NCBI GenBank assembly: GCA_008373165.1
Contig: RQOU01000059.1
Location: 1-58,842 of the forward strand
Direction of reading: 5' to 3'
From: SAR202 cluster bacterium
Lineage (GTDB): Bacteria; Chloroflexota; Dehalococcoidia; Lucifugimonadales; Lucifugimonadaceae
DNA length: 58,842 bases
A program made the translations under genes and the position numbers. The first letter of the stretch is position 1. Each line of letters begins with the position of its first letter. Below are positions 17,542 to 27,155 of this stretch, piece by piece. Under the pieces are notes generated by a model. That model searched no databases and had not been told where the DNA came from. It saw only the letters and a program-made list of their open reading frames with translations.

Positions 17542-18402
17542 TTAATCGTTGGGTTTGCAGTCCCAATTATGAAAAGTTGTTTGATTGACGTCGAATCGCT
17601 TGCACATCACTTCAAGTGCTTGACGGTTGTTGTCTACTAAAATTACCTTACGTCTCTCGGCCAATGCTGCGATGCCAGTTGTACCGCTCCCTGCGAAATA
17701 ATCCAGGATGACGTCTCCCGGATTGGAGTGAACTCGAATTATTCGATTGATGATTCCAAGTGGTTTTTGTGTTGGGTAGCCAGTTTTTTCTTTTCCGTTG
17801 GGACTGACAATTGTGTGCCACCAAGAATCCGTTGGTGTTTTGCCTTTCGCTGCCTTTTCTGCACCGACTAGACCTGGCGCCATATAGGGGATCCTATCGA
17901 TATCGTCATAACGATAGGTGAAGTTTTTGGGATCTTTTGCGTACCACAGGATATTGTCATGCTTGGCTGACCATCTGCTTTTGCTTCGTCCGCCGTAGTC
18001 ATAGGACCAGATAATTTCATTGATGAATGATTCTCGTCCAAATACTTCGTCACACATCACCTTGGCGTAGTGAATTTCTCTGTAATCCAGATGTAGAAAA
18101 AAACTGCCGTCTGAGGTTAGAACTCGTTCTGTCTCTTCTATTCGATCTCGCAGAAACCTGATGTAATCATCATAGATATCGAAGAAACTCTGTTCCCCTA
18201 TGACTTTGGTTTTATATGTGTGACCCTGGAAACCTGTTCGGTCTCCATCTTCAGATCTAACGGTTTCAATTCTCTTCCTGGATTGTATTTTTCCAGTGTT
18301 GAACGGCGGGTCAACGTAAACGAGATTTACCGATCCGGATTCGATTTCTTTCAGGACATCCATATTGTCGCCGAAATAGATATTTGCCTGATTAGAGTCC
18401 AT
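17542..18402 (-). CDS. Beta-class DNA methyltransferase (N6-adenine/N4-cytosine)
   Basis: 286 residues. Motif IV DPPF is at 31-34 near the N terminus, motif X (TGYPTQKP, about 207-214) precedes motif I (DYFAGSGTTG, about 234-243), and the target-recognition region lies between. This IV-TRD-X-I order is that of beta-class enzymes. GGAG four bases before the ATG supports the start. No restriction endonuclease, specificity subunit or mobile element lies beside it, so it is probably an orphan methylase acting in regulation or genome maintenance. It is convergent with the NHL gene. The recognition sequence cannot be read from the protein. Confidence 0.9.
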   Translation of the reverse strand: MDSNQANIYFGDNMDVLKEIESGSVNLVYVDPPFNTGKIQSRKRIETVRSEDGDRTGFQGHTYKTKVIGEQSFFDIYDDYIRFLRDRIEETERVLTSDGSFFLHLDYREIHYAKVMCDEVFGRESFINEIIWSYDYGGRSKSRWSAKHDNILWYAKDPKNFTYRYDDIDRIPYMAPGLVGAEKAAKGKTPTDSWWHTIVSPNGKEKTGYPTQKPLGIINRIIRVHSNPGDVILDYFAGSGTTGIAALAERRKVILVDNNRQALEVMCKRFDVNQTTFHNWDCKPND

Positions 18403-18555
18403 GGTTCTCCAGGAGATGAGGATTATTACTCATAACACCATCAGAAAGGCTATTGCCCTCTCATTCATATTGAGGTCATCAGCGGGTTAATTTTTCCTGA
18501 GTCGCCGTGGTTTGCGATTCATGCCTATGATGGTTAAGTATTAGAGTTCGTGAGA

Positions 18556-20019
18556 TCAACCTCTTTCGCCTTTGTCGTACTCTGCGTATATATATGGGTG
18601 TTCGGGGTCATAGTGTGTCAGCGTATCGGGGTTTTCCACATGTCCCGAGGGGCGCACGTTTTTGCCGGTCACACCTTCTGCTTCGTCTCCAATATCTTCA
18701 CGGCACGCGGCTGCCAGGGCCGAAAGTTCTTCGACTATCTCGGGATGATCATGGTAGACGTTGTTTGTTTCACCGATGTCTGTCTCCAGATTGAATAGTC
18801 CAGGGATTGTGCCGGCTGCTTCGTTAATTGCTTTTTCTGTGACCACACCCGTTCTCTGGTCTGGCCTTAACTCTCGGGTGATATGAAGCTTCCATTTGCC
18901 TTTTCTTATGGCTTCTAGTCGATTCCCCATGTAGTAAACGAACTGGTCACGTGGTGTAGGTATATCGCCATCAGTGAACATGAGTGGTGACATGTCTACT
19001 CCATCGATAATTGTGTTTGGAGGAACTTCGGCCCCAGAAATAGCCGCTATGGTTGGGAAGAAATCTATTGCAGATATGATGTCACTTCTAACTGTCCCTG
19101 CAGGAATCTTACCTGGCCATCGCATGATGCAAGGCACTCGTTGTCCTCCCTCCCAGGTTGTCCCTTTGATGCCTCTTAAATTTCCGTTGCTACCACCTTG
19201 ATTTTGCATACGAGACCCGTTATCGCTCGTGAAGATCACGAGTGTGTCCTCGTCGATGCCTTGTTTTTTGAGTTCGTGCATTAGAACCTTGGAAACCCAG
19301 TCAACTCCGGCTACACATGCGCCATAGTCGCCATTGTTTGAAGCTTTCACCAGATTTTCCGGTGCATAGAGAGGTAAATGCACATACATGTGTGCGAAAT
19401 AAAGAAAGAACGGTCCATCTTTGTTTTCTCGTATGAAATTTACCGCTTCCTCGGCGTATCGTTCGGTTAAAGCTCGGAGGTCCGGTTGTTGTTGAATGAC
19501 TTCATTGTCCCTCAGAAGCGGTAGTGGCGGCCGGTCTTTGAGCTGTTTCATTCGTGCGGGAATGGTCGGGTTATCAACAGGGCCCGGATCATCAACTTGC
19601 CGACCCATGTCGTTGCTGTAGGGCAGACCGTAGTAACTGTCGAATCCGTGCTCAGTTGGCAGAAATTCTGGTTGGTCGCCAACATGCCATTTGCCAATTA
19701 TTTTGGTGCTATAGCCGACTTTTTTTAGTGCGCCTGCGATAGTGGTTTCTTTCGGGTTTAGTCCTACGGACTGGCCTGGCATTAGAACCCAGTTGCCTTC
19801 AAAATCGCCGAAGCTAATCCTTGGGGGATAACAGCCAGTTAGTAGAGCACCACGTGATGGAGAGCACACCGGGGACGCTGTGTAGAAGTCGGTGAATCGC
19901 ATGCCTTCCGCTGCCATGGCATCTATCGTTGGTGTTTTATTGACTTTTGAGCCGTAAATACCGAGATCGCCGTATCCGAGATCATCACAGTTGATTAATA
20001 CGATGTTTGGTCTGTCCAT
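18556..20019 (-). CDS. Sulfatase (formylglycine-type, arylsulfatase family)
   Basis: 487 residues. The activation motif C52-S-P-S-R56 followed by GALLTG is the signature of type I sulfatases, in which the cysteine becomes formylglycine. Metal ligands are seen in CDDLGYGD (D12, D13) and FTSDNGS. The protein starts MDRPNIVLIN with no signal peptide, so it may act in the cytoplasm on an imported sulfate ester. No formylglycine-generating enzyme or sulfatase-maturase is in the window. It stands alone between the methylase and a long AT-rich spacer. Confidence 0.93.
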   Translation of the reverse strand: MDRPNIVLINCDDLGYGDLGIYGSKVNKTPTIDAMAAEGMRFTDFYTASPVCSPSRGALLTGCYPPRISFGDFEGNWVLMPGQSVGLNPKETTIAGALKKVGYSTKIIGKWHVGDQPEFLPTEHGFDSYYGLPYSNDMGRQVDDPGPVDNPTIPARMKQLKDRPPLPLLRDNEVIQQQPDLRALTERYAEEAVNFIRENKDGPFFLYFAHMYVHLPLYAPENLVKASNNGDYGACVAGVDWVSKVLMHELKKQGIDEDTLVIFTSDNGSRMQNQGGSNGNLRGIKGTTWEGGQRVPCIMRWPGKIPAGTVRSDIISAIDFFPTIAAISGAEVPPNTIIDGVDMSPLMFTDGDIPTPRDQFVYYMGNRLEAIRKGKWKLHITRELRPDQRTGVVTEKAINEAAGTIPGLFNLETDIGETNNVYHDHPEIVEELSALAAACREDIGDEAEGVTGKNVRPSGHVENPDTLTHYDPEHPYIYAEYDKGERG

Positions 20020-20257
20020 TAGAATTTTCTATATTGGTTTGATGGTTGTCTTGGGAGATCAACAATATGCTTGAGCCTGGAGCCACATTCTAGCTATAGA
20101 GGTTGATTTAAAAGTGCCAAATATTTAAATAAGTGCTCCATATTAGAAAAATTTATATTTATCTTGGCTATATTGTTTTACATGTGAATCAGGCGATTTT
20201 TTAGCGTGATTGTGGTTCAATTAAGGTTTTAGAAGTTTAGATTCTCAAGACGCTAAT

Positions 20258-20650
20258 TTGATTAGAAGTGTACGTAAATACCTGCTCTATTTTTCGGGAT
20301 TATTTTTTCTTGGTCTTGGTATAGCCGGTTACATACTGCCAGGGCTTCCTGGAACTATATTCCTGATTATTTCCGCTTCGTGCTTTGTAAGATCAAATGA
20401 CCGAATGTATCGCTGGGTAACAGAGCATCGCATATTCGGGAAATTGATTAAAAATTACCTCGAAACAGGAAGCATGCCATTACGAGCAAAGGTTATATCG
20501 GTCTTTTTCATATGGGTTTTCACGGCTGTCTCATTATGGGTTCCCGAATATAATTATTTATTTAAGATTCCCATAGTTTCCCTCGCAATTATTGGCACTT
20601 GGTACATATTGTCCCGAACCTCCTCAACAGGTTCTGGCGGTAATGACTAA
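20258..20650 (+). CDS. DUF454/YbaN family inner membrane protein
   Basis: 130 residues with the DUF454 pattern: a hydrophobic N-terminal hairpin (YFSGLFFLGLGIAGYILPGLPGT), then ASCFVRSNDRMYRW and IFGKLIKNYLETG, then two more membrane segments. The family is widespread and of unknown function. The start is TTG and no ATG is available upstream of the first helix. The ribosome binding site is weak. It precedes the ABC importer cluster, with about 300 bp between them that hold no gene. Confidence 0.85.
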   Translation: MIRSVRKYLLYFSGLFFLGLGIAGYILPGLPGTIFLIISASCFVRSNDRMYRWVTEHRIFGKLIKNYLETGSMPLRAKVISVFFIWVFTAVSLWVPEYNYLFKIPIVSLAIIGTWYILSRTSSTGSGGND

Positions 20651-20838
20651 ATTAGTTTTGTCCGATAATTTTTACGGGACATTCACTGAGTAATACCAAG
20701 ATTTCTCACCCGCAATGGCGCTTTATTTTTTTACAAACGATCGCCCAGACAGTGATTTAAACGCTATTGCATCGAGAGTAGTTTCCCAAATGTTTATTTG
20801 ATCACCTTCATTTGAACGTGCTTTAAAGTCATCATTTG

Positions 20839-20847
20839 TGAGATAAT
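20839..20847 (+). promoter_or_regulatory. Candidate extended -10 promoter for the ABC importer
   Basis: TGAGATAAT resembles an extended -10 element (TGn plus GATAAT) about 100 bp before the binding-protein ATG. No -35 at correct spacing was found (TTGAAC lies too far upstream). Confidence 0.25.
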
Positions 20848-20949
20848 GTAGACATCAGTCATATGTAATGGATTTTCCGTTGCACAGCATGTCGTTGAGG
20901 TCCCCAGGACTAATCAAGTTACTGGGATGTAGCGAAATCGAGAAATATA

Positions 20950-23262
20950 ATGAAAATCACTACTAAATTATTTTTGATTATGGTCGTGCTAATGGTTACC
21001 TCTCTTGTAGTTGCGTGTGGGGGAGGAGACGATTCCGATGCCCCTGCTGCTCCCGCTGCACCGGCAGCCAAAGCAGCTCCCACGGCTACGGCGGAGCCAG
21101 CGAAACCTGAAAAGGAAGAAGAGGCTCCAGCGACAGTGGTTAAGATTGGTCTTTTGAGTCCCCAGACGGGTCCCATAGCTGTATATGCGCCTGGTTTTGA
21201 GGATGCGGCTAACGTCGCTATAACTGCTTTGAACGATTCTCAGAAGAGCCATGAGTTTGAGCTTATAGTTGCGGACTCAGGTTGTGATGGTACGCAGGCT
21301 GCGACCTCCGCCCAGTCGCTGATCGACTCGGGTGTTGTGGGTATAGTTGGAGCTGCGTGTTCTGGTGCAACGCTTGGAGCGATTGCAGTTGCTGCTCCGG
21401 CCGGTGTGCCTATGGTCTCCTATGCGAGCACTTCGCCTGCTGTGACTACGGCGGATGACGATGGTTATCTTTTCCGTGTTGTTCCAAGTGATGCTCAGCA
21501 ATCTGTCGCACTGGTAGATGTAGTCAAGTCAGTAGGAAGCAGTAATCCTGGTGTTCTTTACATGACTAATGATTATGGGGCTGGCCTTGCTGAAAACTTC
21601 AAAGGTGCCTGGGGAAGCGTGTGTACTGAAGTTGGGTACGACCCGACAGAAGGTTCTTACGATGCATCGACTCTGGCGCAGGCTGTAGTAGATGGTGGAT
21701 GTGATTCCGTTGTACTAATGTCTTATGCGACTGACGGTGCAGCTATTATGGAAGAGTTGCTCTCGCAGGGCTTTAGTGGTGATCTTTATGGAGCTGATGG
21801 TGTTGCAGATGCTGCGTTCGTGGAGTCATTCACTGACACTGCTGCGGTAGATGGCTTGGTTGCTACGAAGCCTCGCCCGGGTAAAGACTCAAGCGCAAAG
21901 TCTACTTTTGAAGCTGCTTACGCTGCAGCTGGAGGAAATACAGAAGGTATTTACACTCACGAGACTTACGATGCAGTGAACATTATTGCTCATGCGGGTA
22001 AAGCTGACTCTGATGGTGATCTTCGTGATGATCTTGCTAGCATAGGCTCGAGTTACGATGGTGCCAGCGGATCTCATACGTTTGACGATAACGGTGATGT
22101 GCCTGGTACGGGCTACGAGATCTGTCGTTTCAGTGGCACTAACTTCTCATGTGAGCAGATATGGACCTCCGAAGGTGGTGTGGAAGGTGAAGTCAGTGTG
22201 ACGAAAGTCATGATTGGTCTTTTGAGTCCCCAGACGGGTCCCATAGCTGTATATGCGCCTGGTTTTGAGGATGCGGCTAACGTCGCTATAACTGCTTTGA
22301 ACGATTCTCAGAAGAGCCATGAGTTTGAGCTTATAGTTGCGGACTCAGGTTGTGATGGTACGCAGGCTGCGACCTCCGCCCAGTCGCTGATCGACTCGGG
22401 TGTTGTGGGTATAGTTGGAGCTGCGTGTTCTGGTGCAACGCTTGGAGCGATTGCAGTTGCTGCTCCGGCCGGTGTGCCTATGGTCTCCTATGCGAGCACT
22501 TCGCCTGCTGTGACTACGGCGGATGACGATGGTTATCTTTTCCGTGTTGTTCCAAGTGATGCTCAGCAATCTGTCGCACTGGTAGATGTAGTCAAGTCAG
22601 TAGGAAGCAGTAATCCTGGTGTTCTTTACATGACTAATGATTATGGGGCTGGCCTTGCTGAAAACTTCAAAGGTGCCTGGGGAAGCGTGTGTACTGAAGT
22701 TGGGTACGACCCGACAGAAGGTTCTTACGATGCATCGACTCTGGCGCAGGCTGTAGTAGATGGTGGATGTGATTCCGTTGTACTAATGTCTTATGCGACT
22801 GACGGTGCAGCTATTATGGAAGAGTTGCTCTCGCAGGGCTTTAGTGGTGATCTTTATGGAGCTGATGGTGTTGCAGATGCTGCGTTCGTGGAGTCATTCA
22901 CTGACACTGCTGCGGTAGATGGCTTGGTTGCTACGAAGCCTCGCCCGGGTAAAGACTCAAGCGCAAAGTCTACTTTTGAAGCTGCTTACGCTGCAGCTGG
23001 AGGAAATACAGAAGGTATTTACACTCACGAGACTTACGATGCAGTGAACATTATTGCTCATGCGGGTAAAGCTGACTCTGATGGTGATCTTCGTGATGAT
23101 CTTGCTAGCATAGGCTCGAGTTACGATGGTGCCAGCGGATCTCATACGTTTGACGATAACGGTGATGTGCCTGGTACGGGCTACGAGATCTGTCGTTTCA
23201 GTGGCACTAACTTCTCATGTGAGCAGATATGGACCTCCGAAGGTGGTGTGGAAGGTAAGTAA
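20950..23262 (+). CDS. ABC transporter binding protein, tandem-duplicated (two LivJ-like domains)
   Basis: 770 residues. A lipoprotein signal (MKITTKLFLIMVVLMVTSLVVAC, C23) and an Ala/Pro/Lys/Glu-rich linker (about 28-60) lead into two type I periplasmic-binding domains of the Leu/Ile/Val family. The domains (about 66-413 and 422-769) are identical in amino acids where compared. Both start IGLLSPQTGPIAVYAPGFEDA. At DNA level the repeats are 21144-22188 and 22212-23256, with a period of 1068 bp (356 codons) and the frame kept. The 23-bp joint encodes EVSVTKVM, which differs from the residues before the first domain. It would be anchored outside the membrane and deliver amino acids or similar ligands to the fused permease downstream. 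Usual length is about 400 residues. A recent duplication, gene conversion or an assembly fusion of two paralogues are all possible. Confidence 0.9.
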   Translation: MKITTKLFLIMVVLMVTSLVVACGGGDDSDAPAAPAAPAAKAAPTATAEPAKPEKEEEAPATVVKIGLLSPQTGPIAVYAPGFEDAANVAITALNDSQKSHEFELIVADSGCDGTQAATSAQSLIDSGVVGIVGAACSGATLGAIAVAAPAGVPMVSYASTSPAVTTADDDGYLFRVVPSDAQQSVALVDVVKSVGSSNPGVLYMTNDYGAGLAENFKGAWGSVCTEVGYDPTEGSYDASTLAQAVVDGGCDSVVLMSYATDGAAIMEELLSQGFSGDLYGADGVADAAFVESFTDTAAVDGLVATKPRPGKDSSAKSTFEAAYAAAGGNTEGIYTHETYDAVNIIAHAGKADSDGDLRDDLASIGSSYDGASGSHTFDDNGDVPGTGYEICRFSGTNFSCEQIWTSEGGVEGEVSVTKVMIGLLSPQTGPIAVYAPGFEDAANVAITALNDSQKSHEFELIVADSGCDGTQAATSAQSLIDSGVVGIVGAACSGATLGAIAVAAPAGVPMVSYASTSPAVTTADDDGYLFRVVPSDAQQSVALVDVVKSVGSSNPGVLYMTNDYGAGLAENFKGAWGSVCTEVGYDPTEGSYDASTLAQAVVDGGCDSVVLMSYATDGAAIMEELLSQGFSGDLYGADGVADAAFVESFTDTAAVDGLVATKPRPGKDSSAKSTFEAAYAAAGGNTEGIYTHETYDAVNIIAHAGKADSDGDLRDDLASIGSSYDGASGSHTFDDNGDVPGTGYEICRFSGTNFSCEQIWTSEGGVEGK
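21144..23256 (+). repeat. Two ~1045-bp direct repeats, in frame, apparently identical
   Basis: Copy 1 is 21144-22188 and copy 2 is 22212-23256, separated by 23 bp. I saw no mismatch where I compared them, and identical translations occur in more than one frame. The period of 1068 bp is a multiple of three, so the gene stays open. Confidence 0.93.
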
Positions 23263-23344
23263 TAATCAAATACCTGCCTTTACGCTCGTTTGCCTGCAGT
23301 CGGATACTGATTACATTCGTCTCAGAAAACAAATTAAACATGAG

Positions 23345-23370
23345 GGGCCGCCGGAGTAGTCCGGCGGCCC
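23345..23370 (+). terminator. Strong GC-rich hairpin after the binding-protein gene
   Basis: GGGCCGCCGGA (23345-23355) pairs with TCCGGCGGCCC (23360-23370) around a 4-nt loop, followed by TTTG. It is an 11-bp perfect stem. Placed between the binding-protein gene and the permease gene, it probably lets only part of the transcripts continue, which would give more binding protein than membrane components. Confidence 0.8.
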
Positions 23371-23436
23371 TTTGATAGTGAGGAGTAAACGGATCTGTAC
23401 TTCAAATGGATTCTTTTACAGGCTGGATAATTTATT

Positions 23437-26373
23437 TTGTCTTTAAAAGACCTACGGTTCACCAGACTTGATGTGACAGGCGGGCAGCGCAAGATATTAC
23501 TTGCATTGCTTCTGATGTTCGATGCATCAATTGGATTGAGTTATGACGCTGGTCTTGTGGTGTGGTCAGGACTTTTCAATGGTGATTTAGTTTGGATGTT
23601 GCAATCGCTTGAAATGATGACCGGTGGATTGCTTGGGCTACATCTTCTACTGGGTTCAATGAGGCAACGTTGGGGTTGGGTGGCGGTTGTTGTTTCATTG
23701 GTATTGCTCATTGTTCTTATTTTAGGAACGCTTGAGCTACTGCTGTCAGGTTTAGGTAGATCAGCGATGGTGAACTACAACCTTTCTGCTGTTGGATTAA
23801 GCGGCTTGTATTGGACTGCAGCGTATCTGTGCGTAGCCGCAGGTTTGACCCTTACATATAAGGTCCAAAGATTCGGGAATTTCGCGCAAGCTAACACAAT
23901 GCTTGTCGGTTCTTATGTAGCCATTACATTGATGTGGTCTGATCGGTTTTTCCCGATATCTAATGCGCCGAAAGACGACGCTCTGAACTGGAGTCTTCTT
24001 ATTACCGCAGCCGTGACAGCTTTCTTCGTCACTGGTTTCGTGGGAGTCATCCTAGACAGTTTGGTTTACAGGAGATTCAGAAAAAAGGCGGCATCGCCAG
24101 TGGTGATGATGATAGCTTCGTTAGGAATAGCGATGCTTATCAGAGCGGTTCTTTACATGCGATTCTCAGCCGCAACGTTCCGCTTTGTTCCAGATAAGGA
24201 TTGGCGATTGGCCAGTTCCAAGTTTTCTGTTGCTACAGAACGTCTACAACTGCACCTCGGTGATCGCACAGATGTTCCTTTGATGGAATGGGCTAGTAAT
24301 GTCAACCCATATGCGTTCACGTACACCAAATCGATTCTTGTTATCGGTGTGCTTGCTTCGGTCTTTTTACTTTTATTTCTTCTTCATCGAACCAGACTTG
24401 GTAGGCGAATGCGGGCAGTGGCAGATAACCCAGAACTCGCTGCATCTAGCGGAATTAATGTAGAAAATGTTCACCTGATGAGTGCATTTCTTTCCTCTGG
24501 AATTTCGGGTTTAGGTGGCGCTCTGCTCGCCGGTGTATTACCTATAAACCCTGAGTTGGGTATAGCTCTGCTATTACCGGCATTCGCAATAATTGTTTTA
24601 GGAACTATAGGATCAATTCCCGGTGTGATTATTGCATCTATATTTATAGGGTTGGTGCGGGCGGGCTCTGAACCACTTTTGATCGGTGTAGGACAGGCAC
24701 TAGACCGACCGACTATGACGGGCTTTGCCGAGGTAATGCCCTTCATATTGTTGGTTGCTGTATTACTTGTTATGCCAAAAGGGGTCGGCGACGTCTTGAC
24801 CCGTTGGCATATTGATCGCATGCGCAAGCGATATGAAAAAGGTTATGGCAGTACTACTCGTTCCGTGTCCGATAGGGTTTTAGAGCGTCCCACTGTCCTT
24901 TTGTACAACGCACTGCGGACACCCATCACCCATGTTCAGGATATTGCGATCTTGATCATTGATACATTGAGGCGAGGGAGTGCAGGCTTAGTAGTTTTAA
25001 TCCGACCATTACGAACCCTGTTGTTACTCGGCCTCGACCGTACTTTTGGCTTTGTATTTCGTGCATCGACTGTAATAAGAGAATTATTATCGACAAATTC
25101 CCCGAAGATCTTTTCGAGGCAACGGTCTTATTCTTTGAATCTCGATCGTTATACCGAACGAGGATCCTGGATTGTTTTTTTGATTCTTTTTTTAATAATT
25201 TTGTTGATCACATCAGTGTTGCCCAGCGCGAGTGAGCTTACGAAAGTAATGCAAGTTGGGCGTATTTTTGCGTTGCTTGGAATTTTTGGGCTGATGGCAT
25301 TTTCATTGAACCTTCATACAGGTATAACCGGTATGAATAACTTTGGGGTTATTTTCTTCGTTGGCATTGGAGCCGTGACCGTTGGGCTCCTGTCTGCTCC
25401 TGTTGAGACGAATGGGTATGGATGGAATCCGTGGCTTGCGACTTTGGTTGCCGTCTTTGTATCAGGTATAGCTGGGTGGTTGCTGGCGTATCCAACTGCA
25501 AGATTGCGAATGGATTACTTTGCCATTGTGACGATTTCCTTAGGAGAAATGCTGCGTATCGCACTTCAATCTGAGCCTTTACTAAGAGCAGGAACGGTGA
25601 CATCAGCGATTGGTATATCTCAGTATGCTCGACCATTTGAAGGTTGGTGGGACTCGGGAATGTCTGAAACCGTTGGACGCTGGATTGGGTTGGAAGTGGC
25701 AGCACCGTACGTCGTTTTACTTGCATTTATGTGTGTTTTGTTTGCATTAGCGATATGGTGGCTGCTTGACACGGTTCTTTCTTCGCCATGGGGTCGCATC
25801 CTGAGATCAATCAGAGAAGATCAAGACGTGAGTCAACATCACGGACATGACATTTTGAGACACAAAGCAGCAAGTCTTGCACTTGGAGCTGCAGTTGCTG
25901 CGTTGGCGGGTGCTTTGTGGGCCTGGTTGAATACTGGCATATTCCCTGAATTTATGAGCCCTGTTCGGTCTACTTTTTTGGTTTGGGCTGCATTTATAGT
26001 TGGCGGTCGCGGGAATAATCGCGGCATGATAGTTGGAGCGTTTTTGATAGTGATCGTTGAGTTCTTTTTCAACGTCATGGTTGTTGCTCGTGGAAGCGAA
26101 AGTTTGCCATTGCATGGGATTGTGACTCATCTAGATAATGCCTTCCGATGGGTGGTGGTAGATTTTGGCGGGTACCTGTGGTCCGATCTCTCCATAGAAG
26201 AGGTCTTCCTCAGGGGTAAAGTGATCGTGAACCTGTCATATCTCAAGCTTGCCCTAATCGGTTTGGTCATTATTGTTGCACTACAGGTAGCACCAAAGGG
26301 CTTAATTCCAGAAATTCCAAGCCGCCCTATACCTTCGGTTGATTTGCGGAGACGCGATAAGGAGGTGGAGTAG
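23437..26373 (+). CDS. Fused LivH-LivM-type ABC transporter permease
   Basis: 978 residues, about the sum of the two branched-chain amino acid permeases. The N-terminal half (to about 480) carries the LivH-like segment GLTLTYKVQRFGNFAQANTM and ends GVGDVLTRW. The C-terminal half (about 585-978) carries the LivM-like NLHTGITGMNNFGVIFFVGIGA. A ~100-residue charged linker joins them (DRVLERPTVLLYNALRTP onward). The start is TTG (MSLKDLRF). The family normally works as a LivH-LivM heterodimer, so here both subunits would be one chain. The next gene, livG, starts within its stop codon (TAGTG). The substrate is probably an amino acid or a related organic acid or amide. Confidence 0.9.
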   Translation: MSLKDLRFTRLDVTGGQRKILLALLLMFDASIGLSYDAGLVVWSGLFNGDLVWMLQSLEMMTGGLLGLHLLLGSMRQRWGWVAVVVSLVLLIVLILGTLELLLSGLGRSAMVNYNLSAVGLSGLYWTAAYLCVAAGLTLTYKVQRFGNFAQANTMLVGSYVAITLMWSDRFFPISNAPKDDALNWSLLITAAVTAFFVTGFVGVILDSLVYRRFRKKAASPVVMMIASLGIAMLIRAVLYMRFSAATFRFVPDKDWRLASSKFSVATERLQLHLGDRTDVPLMEWASNVNPYAFTYTKSILVIGVLASVFLLLFLLHRTRLGRRMRAVADNPELAASSGINVENVHLMSAFLSSGISGLGGALLAGVLPINPELGIALLLPAFAIIVLGTIGSIPGVIIASIFIGLVRAGSEPLLIGVGQALDRPTMTGFAEVMPFILLVAVLLVMPKGVGDVLTRWHIDRMRKRYEKGYGSTTRSVSDRVLERPTVLLYNALRTPITHVQDIAILIIDTLRRGSAGLVVLIRPLRTLLLLGLDRTFGFVFRASTVIRELLSTNSPKIFSRQRSYSLNLDRYTERGSWIVFLILFLIILLITSVLPSASELTKVMQVGRIFALLGIFGLMAFSLNLHTGITGMNNFGVIFFVGIGAVTVGLLSAPVETNGYGWNPWLATLVAVFVSGIAGWLLAYPTARLRMDYFAIVTISLGEMLRIALQSEPLLRAGTVTSAIGISQYARPFEGWWDSGMSETVGRWIGLEVAAPYVVLLAFMCVLFALAIWWLLDTVLSSPWGRILRSIREDQDVSQHHGHDILRHKAASLALGAAVAALAGALWAWLNTGIFPEFMSPVRSTFLVWAAFIVGGRGNNRGMIVGAFLIVIVEFFFNVMVVARGSESLPLHGIVTHLDNAFRWVVVDFGGYLWSDLSIEEVFLRGKVIVNLSYLKLALIGLVIIVALQVAPKGLIPEIPSRPIPSVDLRRRDKEVE
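26359..26368 (+). promoter_or_regulatory. Very strong Shine-Dalgarno for livG
   Basis: AAGGAGGTGG lies within the end of the permease gene, four bases before the GTG at 26373. It is nearly fully complementary to the 16S 3' end and settles the GTG start of livG. Confidence 0.8.
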
Positions 26374-27155
26374 TGTTGAAAGTTCCGTTGAAGGTGTCGG
26401 GTCTCATCAAGGATTTCAGTGGGCTTCGTGCTGTTGACGGGATATCTTTTGAAATTGGGGCAGGAGAGTTTGTTGGGCTGATTGGTCCAAATGGTTGCGG
26501 AAAATCTACGGCGTTTAATTGCATTTCTGGACTTCTTGCGCCAAGTGATGGCCGTATAGAAGTATTTGGTGGTGATGCAACAGATTTACGTCCGGATCAA
26601 ATCCAGTCAATGGGAGTGACGAGAACCTTTCAGCACACTCGCCTATGGAGAGAGATGACGGTTATTGAAAATTTGCTTGTTCCACCGAGGCAACAGTTCG
26701 CGCCAAATCCACTACTTTCAGTTTTAAGGCCCAAATCTCGTCCGGCTGAAAGAGAGCGGGTCGACAAGGCATATGAGATATTGGATTCTCTTGAGGTCTC
26801 ACACATGGCTCACAATATGTCCAGTGAATTGTCTGGTGGTCAGAGTAAATTAGTCGACATCGGTCGAGCCCTTATGGGAGAGCCTCGGTGTCTCTTATTA
26901 GACGAACCAGTTGCAGGTGTTGCAGGGCCGTTGGCAGAAAAAATATTCCTCAACCTAAGGAATCTTGTGTCTGAACGGGGCATGAGTGTGCTTGTTATAG
27001 AACATAATATGGACTTCATCCTTCGAACTGGGGTGGACAAAATTATAGTGATGGATCATGGCAAAATTCTTATGCAAGGGACTCCGGGAGAAGTGATGGC
27101 GAGTAGTGACGTAACGCAAGCATATCTTGGTGTTTCAGAGGTAGAAGTAGAATGA
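26373..27155 (+). CDS. livG: Branched-chain amino acid ABC transporter ATPase, LivG-type
   Basis: 260 residues. Walker A is GPNGCGKST (38-46), the ABC signature is LSGGQSKLVDIGRAL, and Walker B is CLLLDEP followed by VAGV. The family-typical C-terminal IEHNMDFI and VMDHGKI are present. GTG start overlapping the permease stop. It energises uptake together with LivF. The switch region reads VIEHNM with an intact histidine. Confidence 0.95.
   Translation: MLKVPLKVSGLIKDFSGLRAVDGISFEIGAGEFVGLIGPNGCGKSTAFNCISGLLAPSDGRIEVFGGDATDLRPDQIQSMGVTRTFQHTRLWREMTVIENLLVPPRQQFAPNPLLSVLRPKSRPAERERVDKAYEILDSLEVSHMAHNMSSELSGGQSKLVDIGRALMGEPRCLLLDEPVAGVAGPLAEKIFLNLRNLVSERGMSVLVIEHNMDFILRTGVDKIIVMDHGKILMQGTPGEVMASSDVTQAYLGVSEVEVE

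Noticed and set aside
21144-23256. CRISPR-like or mobile explanation for the long repeat
   Set aside because: The repeat is coding, in frame, only two copies, with no terminal inverted repeats or transposase.
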